DNA from: Methanoregula sp. UBA276
Lineage (GTDB): Archaea; Halobacteriota; Methanomicrobia; Methanomicrobiales; Methanospirillaceae
Direction of reading: 5' to 3'
NCBI GenBank assembly: GCA_002508495.1
Contig: DANA01000106.1
Coordinates: 1-6,895 of the forward strand
Length of the DNA stretch: 6,895 bases
Shown: positions 1 to 4,537 of the stretch, piece by piece
How positions within the stretch are numbered: position 1 is the stretch's first letter
Layout: every line of letters starts with the position of its first letter
Notes under the pieces: model-generated
Told to the model about the DNA's origin: nothing
Databases searched by the model: none
The model's input: the letters and a program-made list of their open reading frames with translations, nothing else
Translations under genes and position numbers: made by a program

Positions 1-355
1 GGTCCGTTTCGCCTTCCTTGCCATTCTCGCGCTCAACCTCGGGCTGTTTGTTCTGGCGCACCGCGATCTCGGGAAGAACTGGTCGGCTATCCTCGAAATA
101 AAGGAAGGGCACCATCTTGTCAGGAACGGGATCTACACAACGATCCGCCACCCGATGTATGCCCATTTGTGGATCTGGGTCATCGCCCAGGGCATCGTCC
201 TTGCAAACGGGCTTGTCCTCGTTTTTGGGATTGCCGCATGGGGACTGCTCTACTTCCTCCGGGTACCAAGAGAGGAGGAGATGCTCATTGCGGAGTTCGG
301 CAACGAATACCGGGAATACATGCGAAAGACCGGCCGGGTCATCCTGAAGTTCTGA
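1..355 (+). CDS. ICMT/PEMT-family membrane methyltransferase, copy 1 (5' end outside window)
   Basis: This is the C-terminal 117 residues of an isoprenylcysteine carboxyl methyltransferase-like integral membrane protein, read from base 2 to a TGA at 353-355; the start lies before the window. Family hallmarks are visible: GHHLVR followed by GIY and then RHPMY (the SAM-binding part of the fold), a hydrophobic hairpin, then a REEEMLIAEFG stretch with EYREYM and a basic tail. By eye about 97 of 117 residues are identical to the complete copy at 1139-1720, with no gaps. The family transfers methyl groups from S-adenosylmethionine to lipid-like or thiol/carboxyl substrates at the membrane; the archaeal substrate cannot be read from sequence. 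The reading frame is intact to the stop, so this part shows no decay. Confidence 0.88.
   Translation, partial: VRFAFLAILALNLGLFVLAHRDLGKNWSAILEIKEGHHLVRNGIYTTIRHPMYAHLWIWVIAQGIVLANGLVLVFGIAAWGLLYFLRVPREEEMLIAEFGNEYREYMRKTGRVILKF
1..355 (+). repeat. Direct repeat, copy A (matches 1366-1720)
   Basis: Every base from 1 to 355 aligns to 1366-1720 at a constant offset of 1365 without insertions or deletions. In the first 120 bases I count about 21 mismatches, roughly 82 percent identity. The similarity covers the coding part and fades a few bases after the stop codons. It reflects duplication of the methyltransferase gene; the left border lies outside the window. Confidence 0.85.
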
Positions 356-581
356 TCTTCCCTGATCCCAAAAAAACCGGGTGATGGACAATCCAGAGAT
401 GCTCACAGAAACCTGTGCTCTTGTCAAAACCTCATTATGGATCCTTTTTCCCCCCTTGCGCCCCGCCCATGCCCGGGGGAAAAACACAATACCCTAAAAG
501 GGAGCCGGCCAATTATTAGGAAAGCTGCCGGAGAACGGGTTCATTATCCGTCCCGGGTATCCGGCTGCAGGACAACAATCC

Positions 582-1127
582 ATGACAAAAAACCAGTTTT
601 TTTCCGGCGAAATCAAGGTTGAGCCCATCGGCATTGTAAAAAATGGCATCGCACAGCCGCCGCTCGTGGCAAAAGAGGACGGTCTGCACCGGAACGATGC
701 GGGCGGTTCTGCCATGGAGACGATGCGCGGGTCGCATGTGCAGCAATCCGAGATCGTGCTTGCCCCGGACCTTGCAGGACTCCTCGCGGGAATAGACGAG
801 TATTCGCATATCGTTGTCCTGTACTGGGGGCATGCCGTACCACTCCACGGACGCCGGCTGGCAACAACCCACCCGGCAGGGCTGGAGAAGTACCCGAAGC
901 AGGGCATCTTTGCAACGTGCAGCCCCGCGCGGCCTAACCCGGTGCTCATGAAGGTCGTGCGCCTCTTAAGAAGGGACGGGACGCACCTCTTTGTCGAGGG
1001 GCTGGACGCCATTGACCAGAGCCCGGTGCTGGACATCAAGCCCTACGTTGCCGACATGTACCCGCAGGAGGATGTCCGGATACCGGACTGGATGGCACAG
1101 ATCCAGAAGGAATTTGCCCGGCAGTAA
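582..1127 (+). CDS. trmO: TrmO-like (TsaA/YaeB, UPF0066) SAM-dependent tRNA methyltransferase
   Basis: A 181-residue protein of the TrmO/YaeB family. Known members use S-adenosylmethionine to N6-methylate the threonylcarbamoyl-adenosine (t6A) at tRNA position 37. Visible landmarks are the N-terminal VEPIGIV (13-19), the core strand EYSHIVVLYWGH (73-84), GIFATCSPARPNP (108-120) and GLDAIDQSPVLDIKPYV (140-156). The usual ATRSP is ATCSP here, and the IGLS that commonly follows RPNP is replaced by VLMK, so this is a divergent subtype and its exact substrate is less certain. The ATG at 582 sits just before the family's conserved start; the Shine-Dalgarno is weak (GCAGGA, 566-571). An AT-rich AATTATTAG at 511-519 could be the TATA element. 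The stop is followed after 11 bases by the methyltransferase at 1139, so the two are probably co-transcribed. Confidence 0.85.
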   Translation: MTKNQFFSGEIKVEPIGIVKNGIAQPPLVAKEDGLHRNDAGGSAMETMRGSHVQQSEIVLAPDLAGLLAGIDEYSHIVVLYWGHAVPLHGRRLATTHPAGLEKYPKQGIFATCSPARPNPVLMKVVRLLRRDGTHLFVEGLDAIDQSPVLDIKPYVADMYPQEDVRIPDWMAQIQKEFARQ

Positions 1128-1135
1128 GGAGGGGG
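1128..1135 (+). promoter_or_regulatory. Strong Shine-Dalgarno for the 1139 gene
   Basis: GGAGGGGG begins one base after the trmO stop codon (TAA, 1125-1127). The GGAGG core ends six bases before a GTG codon at 1139. This decides the GTG start of the downstream methyltransferase and indicates translation from a shared trmO transcript. Confidence 0.8.
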
Positions 1136-1138
1136 ACC

Positions 1139-1720
1139 GTGGACGATCTGTTCTGGAAAGCAGCGTATATCACCCTGTTTGTCACCTGGCTTTTGATACG
1201 CGGGTACTACCGGCGGGACGCGGTGCGGCAGGAGACCAAGGAGAAGGTCGGGTGGGGACACGATTCCCTCTTCCTTGCTCTGAACTTTGCTGGCATGACA
1301 TTTTTGCCCGTGATTGCCGTTCTCTCGCCATACCTTGACATGTTCGCGTTCCCGGTTCCGGATCCGGTCCGTTTCGCCTTCCTGGTCATCTTTGCCCTCA
1401 ACCTCTGGCTCTTTGTCCTGGCCCACCGCGATCTCGGGAAGAACTGGTCGATGGCCCTCGAGATCAAGAAGGGACACCACCTGGTGAGGACCGGCATATA
1501 CACGAGGATACGCCACCCGATGTACGCCCATTTCTGGATATTTGTCATCGCGCAGGGGTTCGTGCTCGCAAACGCGCTGGTACTCGTTTTCGGGGTTGCT
1601 GCATGGGGACTGCTGTACTTCCACCGCGTGCCGCGCGAAGAAGAGTTACTGATTGCCGAGTTCGGGGACGAGTATCGAAAATACATGAAAGAGACCGGCC
1701 GGGTCATCCCGAAGTTTTGA
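1139..1720 (+). CDS. ICMT/PEMT-family membrane methyltransferase, copy 2 (complete)
   Basis: A 193-residue integral membrane protein of the isoprenylcysteine carboxyl methyltransferase family, close in size to the crystallised archaeal relative from Methanosarcina acetivorans. Hydrophobic segments lie near residues 6-23, 43-66, 77-95 and a paired stretch at 130-161. The cofactor-binding region shows GHHLVR (112-117), GIY (119-121) and RHPMY (125-129). The C-terminal family signature is REEELLIAEFGDEYRKY (166-182), where the acidic residues and the EY pair are strongly conserved in relatives. The GTG start is chosen because of the GGAGG six bases upstream. The 3' two thirds are a diverged duplicate of the gene at 1-355. 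Bacterial and archaeal members are often annotated ICMT without proof, and phospholipid or other small-molecule methylation is equally possible. A T-rich tract follows the stop (1721-1730) and may end transcription. Confidence 0.9.
   Translation: MDDLFWKAAYITLFVTWLLIRGYYRRDAVRQETKEKVGWGHDSLFLALNFAGMTFLPVIAVLSPYLDMFAFPVPDPVRFAFLVIFALNLWLFVLAHRDLGKNWSMALEIKKGHHLVRTGIYTRIRHPMYAHFWIFVIAQGFVLANALVLVFGVAAWGLLYFHRVPREEELLIAEFGDEYRKYMKETGRVIPKF
1366..1720 (+). repeat. Direct repeat, copy B (matches 1-355)
   Basis: Second member of the gap-free direct repeat with 1-355. Both copies keep the reading frame, and both stops are followed by a similar short pyrimidine-rich stretch, so the duplication included at least the 3' end of the gene. 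Confidence 0.85.
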
Positions 1721-1809
1721 TTTTTCCCTTTCAGCCGGGCAGGCCGCAGGCAAGATTTCCCGTTATCTGACCCCCAGGCATAGTGCAGATTATCCCAAAC
1801 CGGTTCACC

Positions 1810-2382
1810 ATGGAGACCTTCACCCCGCCCCGCCCGTCCGTACCCCACCCGGATTACCGGAAGGACCGCGAGCGTGCGCGTGAGGGGCTTGACCAGGAGA
1901 TCCGGAAAAAAGCCATCGATCCTCCTCTCATCCCACTTATGCAGGAATCCATGGAGGTCCCGCACTGTTTCACGCTCCAGTGCTGCTACGGCCATTTTGT
2001 CCATGCCGAGGAACCGGATAGGGAAAACCTTGTACCGATCTCAACGTATACGCGGGAGATCGGCCGGACAGAATACCGCATCGCCTACATCGCCTTCTGC
2101 CTGGAAAACTCCCCGGCCGGGCACCGGCTGTATTCAGAACTCGCGGGGATGGCCGGACATGACCCGGCATATATCCAGTTCGGGAGCGCGGACTGGTTCT
2201 GGGACAAGATGCCCAACACGTACTGCCTCCAGCTGGAACCGGAACGCATGAAAGACCAGGACAGCGGAGAGGTGCCATGGGAAGAGGCAATAAGGATTGA
2301 AGGGCTCCGCGGGCCTTTTTTAACCAACTCATGGAGATCATGCGCAGGCACAAGGTCCTGGTGTGATACAGGAACACCATGA
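1810..2382 (+). CDS. Conserved-looking hypothetical protein, probable 3' frameshift
   Basis: I do not recognise a named family. The product is soluble, about 190 residues from this ATG. A GTG at 1783 would add nine residues, and neither start has a clear Shine-Dalgarno. Notable stretches, numbered from the GTG, are a TLQCCYGHF core with adjacent cysteines (64-72), TEYRIAYIAFCLENS (96-110) and an aromatic IQFGSADWFW (131-140); these look like conserved structural motifs. The last 19 or so residues look unnatural (rich in Ser, Arg, Cys, Trp). If one T is added to the six-T run at 2316-2321, the frame instead continues as FFNQLMEIMRRHKVLV and stops at 2364-2366, a far more protein-like helix end. 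So the true product is probably about 185 residues, with the given 2382 stop an artefact of a missing base or a real recent lesion. Confidence 0.7.
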   Translation: METFTPPRPSVPHPDYRKDRERAREGLDQEIRKKAIDPPLIPLMQESMEVPHCFTLQCCYGHFVHAEEPDRENLVPISTYTREIGRTEYRIAYIAFCLENSPAGHRLYSELAGMAGHDPAYIQFGSADWFWDKMPNTYCLQLEPERMKDQDSGEVPWEEAIRIEGLRGPFLTNSWRSCAGTRSWCDTGTP

Positions 2383-2398
2383 AAAACCGGGTTTTTTT
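2382..2398 (+). terminator. Terminator after the 1810 gene
   Basis: AAAAACC (2382-2388) is complementary to GG plus the seven-T run at 2392-2398. It lies directly after both possible stop codons of the upstream gene (2366 and 2382). T-runs of this length are typical archaeal transcription stops; the tiny loop means the T-run probably matters more than the hairpin. Confidence 0.5.
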
Positions 2399-2585
2399 AG
2401 CCGCTGGCCATGTCACGGTGAAATGGGTCCTGCGTTTTTTCGGGCATTCCTGCCGGATTTCCCCGGGGTATTTGGCAGTGAATACCCATCCCTTGTTCGA
2501 TCCATTTCAAGAGACATCGCACCACGTGCGGAGATCTGGTAAAGCGTATCGTTGACTACCGTTGTTTTTTCACGGTGCCTTAAGT

Positions 2586-2603
2586 ACCTGTATGCATACA
2601 GGT
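2586..2603. repeat. Perfect 18-bp palindrome
   Basis: ACCTGTATGCATACAGGT is identical to its reverse complement. Outside it, CACGG at 2571-2575 pairs with CCGTG at 2605-2609. The perfect symmetry without a loop suits a dimeric protein's binding site better than an RNA hairpin. No convincing gene start lies next to it. Confidence 0.75.
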
Positions 2604-2624
2604 GCCGTGCCCTCATCTGCCGGC

Positions 2625-2639
2625 CACGGTAATACCGTG
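2625..2639. repeat. Short inverted repeat CACGGT-AAT-ACCGTG
   Basis: A six-base stem with a three-base centre, 22 bases after the 18-bp palindrome. The CACGGT arm also occurs at 2571-2576, so the same hexamer appears three times (both orientations) within 70 bases. Confidence 0.55.
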
Positions 2640-2691
2640 TTGCAGGACCGCTGTCGGAGATGTATCGTCTTTTCATTGGAGATATCATTGG

Positions 2692-2714
2692 CATTTTGGT
2701 GGGTATTAGATCCC
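2692..2714 (+). repeat. Isolated copy of the 3015-3078 repeat unit
   Basis: CATTTTGG, one extra T, GGGTATT, then AGATCCC. It matches the unit at 3058-3078 (CATTTTGG, GGGTATT, TGTCCC) in the same orientation, with 15 consecutive bases shared apart from a single inserted T. The two lie about 366 bases apart. Confidence 0.5.
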
Positions 2715-3014
2715 CCCGCACGGTTTTCGGACCATGGATAAATACCCGAACATTGACGGTTCCGGCCTTGAGAACCAAATGACCAGAGTGGGAAACTACA
2801 TTCAAGATCCAGATGGGTTCACCCGGCTCTTTTCAACAATGCGGTATGCCCCGGCAGACGGGGATTTCATCACACGGGAACAAGTACCTGGCGGCCCGGA
2901 CTTTTGGGAGAAACTTCTCCTCTTTTCAATTCGCTGGAGGAGCATACTCCGGAACGCAATCTTTGTACCAATTAGTGCTATTTACGGATTCAGATCGCCG
3001 GCGTTCCAGGACCT

Positions 3015-3078
3015 CAGTTAAGGGGATTTTGTCCCTCATTTTGAGTACTTAGTCACCCATTTTGGGGGTATTTGTCCC
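3015..3078 (+). repeat. Three imperfect tandem copies of a 21-bp unit
   Basis: Units begin at 3015, 3037 and 3058 and end in GTCCC, GTCAC and GTCCC. Units 1 and 3 match at 16 of 21 positions; units 2 and 3 share CATTTTG and a TTnGTC core. Periods of 22 and 21 bases correspond to two helical turns, so the copies face the same side of the DNA. Serial repeats of about 20 bp are known at the ends of IS21-family elements and in regulator or iteron arrays; which applies here is not decided by the sequence. Confidence 0.6.
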
Positions 3079-3182
3079 ATCACCACACCAGCCCTTTCGT
3101 CGGAGGACCGGTATCTGACGAGGTGAGCCCCACCGAAGAACCGGCACGAAAGCAAGAAAGCAAGAGTATGTCGGTACAACCG

Positions 3183-3214
3183 AAAACCGGTGCGGGGAAA
3201 GACTCCCGTACCGG
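3183..3214 (-). terminator. GC-rich hairpin, likely terminator of the minus-strand small gene
   Basis: Bases 3187-3197 pair with 3204-3214 (11 pairs including two G-T) around a six-base loop AAAGAC. Read on the minus strand, the hairpin is followed by TTTT (3186-3183) and preceded by a six-T run (3220-3215). It lies about 44 bases beyond the stop of the histidine-rich gene at 3258. It is the strongest hairpin I found by eye in the window. Confidence 0.5.
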
Positions 3215-3257
3215 AAAAAATTGTTGGTTACCAGTGCTGAATTATGTACATTCCGGA

Positions 3258-3428
3258 TTAGTCTTTCTGGATCTCCCCCTTCTCTGCCTCTTCCATCAGG
3301 TGGTGCAGGTGGTCGTCAAGGTTCTTCATGTGTGCCGTCAGTTCCTCGAGATCCCGTGCAACATGTTCAATATCTGCATGAACGTGCCCGAGTTCTCCCT
3401 GGATATGACCGAGTAATTCACTCTCCAT
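3258..3428 (-). CDS. Small histidine-rich coiled-coil protein (56 aa)
   Basis: Not a family I can name. Residues 7-48 form six consecutive perfect heptads (GHIQGEL, GHVHADI, EHVARDL, EELTAHM, KNLDDHL, HHLMEEA) with aliphatic or Met residues at the core positions, except the final alanine, which predicts one uninterrupted coiled-coil helix about 6 nm long. Eight of 56 residues are histidines and many others are Asp or Glu, mostly on the outer face, which would suit weak metal binding. The ATG at 3428 is preferred because GGAG lies six bases upstream (3438-3435); an in-frame ATG at 3440 would add four residues. There is no signal peptide or membrane segment. It lies downstream of a DtxR-type regulator on the same strand, about 200 bases away. 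It may be a metal-buffering or scaffold peptide, but no function is established. Confidence 0.72.
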   Translation of the reverse strand: MESELLGHIQGELGHVHADIEHVARDLEELTAHMKNLDDHLHHLMEEAEKGEIQKD

Positions 3429-3447
3429 GGTGTTCTCCATTTTGTCT

Positions 3448-3457
3448 GTCACGTGAC
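3448..3457. promoter_or_regulatory. Palindrome GTCACGTGAC upstream of the small histidine-rich gene
   Basis: A perfect 10-bp palindrome 20 bases upstream of the preferred start (8 bases upstream of the ATG at 3440) on the minus strand. It could be an operator near the transcription start. An A-rich GTAAAAAAC about 30-40 bases further upstream on the minus strand could be the TATA element, but that is weak. Confidence 0.35.
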
Positions 3458-3596
3458 CGGCGGACAATGCCCGGCCGGGTCAACGCGTTTTTTACTCTTT
3501 TGTTTGGGTGTAATATGGCTGAACCAAAAATCGTTCGGAAATCACGCGGCATGCATGTACCGGAAGACTGCAAAGGGAATTTTAAGGGGCGGTGGA

Positions 3597-3612
3597 GAAA
3601 AGACGAAAAACA
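3597..3612 (-). terminator. Candidate T-tract terminator for the DtxR-family gene
   Basis: On the minus strand a five-T and a four-T run (3610-3606 and 3601-3598), separated by CGTC, start about 25 bases after the stop of the regulator gene. Archaeal RNA polymerase commonly stops at such tracts. No stable hairpin is attached. Confidence 0.35.
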
Positions 3613-3634
3613 CAAAGGCAATTGCAGGTCCGCA

Positions 3635-4081
3635 TTAATGCCGCGGCTGTACCGCCTTCACGCGGACAAAAGCTTCAAAATTCTTCATGGCATTTGCCGC
3701 ACCGGGATTTTCTTTGAGAAAGGCAAAAAACAGGCGGATCTGCCCGATAGTCTCCGGCGCCAGTTCGTGCTCCATCATACAGGCATCCTTCGATGCAATG
3801 GCCTCGGGAACCCTGAAGAGCTCCAGGAACATCTGGATAGTCTCGTGCCGGTCCCTGATGATCTCGGCAATGCGACGGCCTTCCGGTGTGAGGGTCACCC
3901 CGTCGTACTTCCGGTACACGATCATTTCCATCCGGTCGAGCTTCTGGACCATCTCGACAACGGTCGGGGGCTGGACATCGAGCTCACGGGCAATATCCCG
4001 GGTCCGGGCATACCCCTTGTCCATGGATACAATGAGGATTGCTTCGAGGTAATCCTCAGCTTTCCTGCTCAGTGATTGCAT
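3635..4081 (-). CDS. DtxR/MntR-family metal-dependent transcriptional repressor
   Basis: A 148-residue protein with the two-domain layout of the short MntR class: an N-terminal winged helix-turn-helix (SRKAEDYLEAI at 5-15, recognition region RDIARELDVQPPTVVEMVQKL at 28-48, wing YDGVTLTPEG at 59-68), then the metal-binding dimerisation domain (RDRHETIQMFLE, DACMMEHEL). The C-terminal SH3-like domain of DtxR/IdeR is absent. Likely metal ligands are D10, E13, H79, C101, E104 and H105. D10 resembles manganese-type MntR, while the Cys at 101 resembles iron-type DtxR, and the ancillary-site glutamate after H79 is glutamine here (Q83). Divergent transcription from feoA-feoA-feoB suggests it represses the iron transporter and itself when metal is bound. 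No Shine-Dalgarno precedes the ATG, but a TATA box is placed for a leaderless transcript. Confidence 0.9.
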   Translation of the reverse strand: MQSLSRKAEDYLEAILIVSMDKGYARTRDIARELDVQPPTVVEMVQKLDRMEMIVYRKYDGVTLTPEGRRIAEIIRDRHETIQMFLELFRVPEAIASKDACMMEHELAPETIGQIRLFFAFLKENPGAANAMKNFEAFVRVKAVQPRH

Positions 4082-4100
4082 GAAAGAGATTGGTGTTTTG

Positions 4101-4110
4101 GCTTTATAAG
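4101..4110 (-). promoter_or_regulatory. TATA box of the DtxR-family gene (leaderless transcript)
   Basis: On the minus strand the bases read CTTATAAAGC. Its centre is about 25 bases before the ATG at 4081, the usual archaeal TATA-to-start distance, so transcription should begin at or next to the start codon. The lack of a Shine-Dalgarno fits this. Confidence 0.6.
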
Positions 4111-4129
4111 ATTTCGGTTAACCTAAATC
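4110..4129. promoter_or_regulatory. 20-bp palindromic operator next to the dtxR promoter
   Basis: GATTTCGGTTAACCTAAATC is symmetric at nine of ten base pairs, with GGTTAACC at its centre. The right half GGTTAACCTAA resembles the TTAGG/CCTAA arms of bacterial DtxR/IdeR iron boxes. It occupies the BRE position directly upstream of the dtxR TATA box, where a bound dimer would block TFB. Autoregulation by the adjacent repressor is inferred. Confidence 0.6.
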
Positions 4130-4181
4130 GGGTTCTCCGCACGCGGATTTTGGATCTGAAAAGAATTCCTAACTTTTTTTG

Positions 4182-4192
4182 GCTTTTTTATT
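4182..4192 (+). promoter_or_regulatory. Candidate TATA element of the feo operon
   Basis: GCTTTTTTATT is the best T/A-rich box upstream of feoA on the plus strand. A start about 25 bases downstream would fall near 4213, leaving a leader of about 36 bases that contains GTGAT (4237-4241), a plausible ribosome-binding sequence eight bases before the ATG at 4250. Confidence 0.35.
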
Positions 4193-4197
4193 GCCAC

Positions 4198-4212
4198 CCG
4201 AAAACGTTTCGG
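4198..4212. promoter_or_regulatory. Inverted repeat CCGAAA-ACG-TTTCGG at the predicted feo start site
   Basis: Two six-base arms surround a three-base centre. The arm TTTCGG is the same hexamer found in the left half of the palindrome at 4110-4129, here in the opposite relative arrangement. It lies just downstream of the candidate feo TATA element, a typical position for repression. Binding by the divergent DtxR-family protein is a guess. Confidence 0.4.
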
Positions 4213-4249
4213 CCACCCCTTATCCGCGCCAAACAAGTGATATTTGTGC

Positions 4250-4537
4250 ATGGATGATTCAGAAAGAACTCCACTGCAACAAGGCCGGCAGGAGGGCGTG
4301 ACCACGCTTGACTGCATCACGCCGCCGGCATCCTGCCGCGTCGTGGGAATCTCTGCCCCGGGTATGGTGAGGAAACGTCTCCTCGCACTCGGGTTTGTAC
4401 CGGGATCGGCTATCGAGGCAGTGCGGGCTGCACCGCTTGGCGACCCGGTCGAGTACCGGATCAAGGGATACTGCATCTCGCTGCGGAAAGAGGATGCACA
4501 CTTCATTTCGGTCACTTCGGGGAGCGGGAGTGCATGA
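4250..4537 (+). CDS. feoA: FeoA-domain protein 1, ferrous iron transport
   Basis: A 95-residue protein with the SH3-like FeoA fold: TTLDCI at 18-23, the RKRLLALGFVPGSAIE stretch at 41-56 (family pattern RL-x-LG-x-PG), GDPVEYRIKGYCISLRKEDA at 64-83 and the terminal strand HFISV. FeoA is a small cytosolic partner thought to contact the FeoB G-protein domain or membrane part. The GDP plus ISLR signature is that of typical FeoA. The first 15 residues are not conserved and are polar. The ATG at 4250 is chosen over a TTG six bases upstream because GTGAT lies eight bases before it. Its stop overlaps the next start by four bases (ATGA), so the two are translationally coupled. Confidence 0.9.
   Translation: MDDSERTPLQQGRQEGVTTLDCITPPASCRVVGISAPGMVRKRLLALGFVPGSAIEAVRAAPLGDPVEYRIKGYCISLRKEDAHFISVTSGSGSA

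Larger units (their letters stand above)
2399..3257. other. Gene-poor region with repeats, possibly a decayed element
   Basis: About 860 bases without a convincing gene. Open frames exist on the minus strand at 2413-2805 (130 codons) and on the plus strand at 2734-3021 (95 codons). Neither has recognisable motifs or a good Shine-Dalgarno, and the first uses third-position A/T more than its neighbours. What the region does hold is structure: an 18-bp palindrome at 2586-2603, short inverted repeats around it, a repeat unit at 2692-2714 that recurs in tandem at 3015-3078, and a strong hairpin at 3187-3214. No transposase or integrase could be read in any frame, so decayed mobile DNA is only a guess. 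Confidence 0.6.

Noticed and set aside
494..1039. Minus-strand frame of 181 codons opposite trmO
   Set aside because: Shadow of trmO; Ser/Pro/Arg-rich translation typical of a reverse-strand artefact.
2491..2511. GTTCGATCC resembling a tRNA T-loop
   Set aside because: No pairing T-stem, acceptor stem or anticodon arm around it.
2413..2805. Minus-strand open frame of 130 codons
   Set aside because: No recognisable motif, Arg-rich low-complexity look, third-base composition unlike neighbours, crosses the palindrome cluster, no Shine-Dalgarno.
2734..3021. Plus-strand open frame of 95 codons beginning MDKYPNIDG
   Set aside because: Composition is less odd than other spurious frames, but there is no clear ribosome-binding site, no motif and no homologue I recognise; kept only as part of the gene-poor region.
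2399..3257. CRISPR array or intact insertion sequence
   Set aside because: The repeats are adjacent rather than separated by unique spacers of uniform length, and no transposase frame or inverted terminal pair could be found.
3221..4075. Plus-strand open frame of 284 codons spanning the small gene and dtxR
   Set aside because: It is antisense to a clear DtxR-family gene and to the heptad protein; the translation lacks domain motifs and the frame is open only because of the composition of the opposite strand.
4136..4147. TCCGCACGCGGA inverted repeat between dtxR and feoA
   Set aside because: Only five-base arms in GC-rich DNA; does not share the TTTCGG hexamer of the two better sites, so chance is likely.
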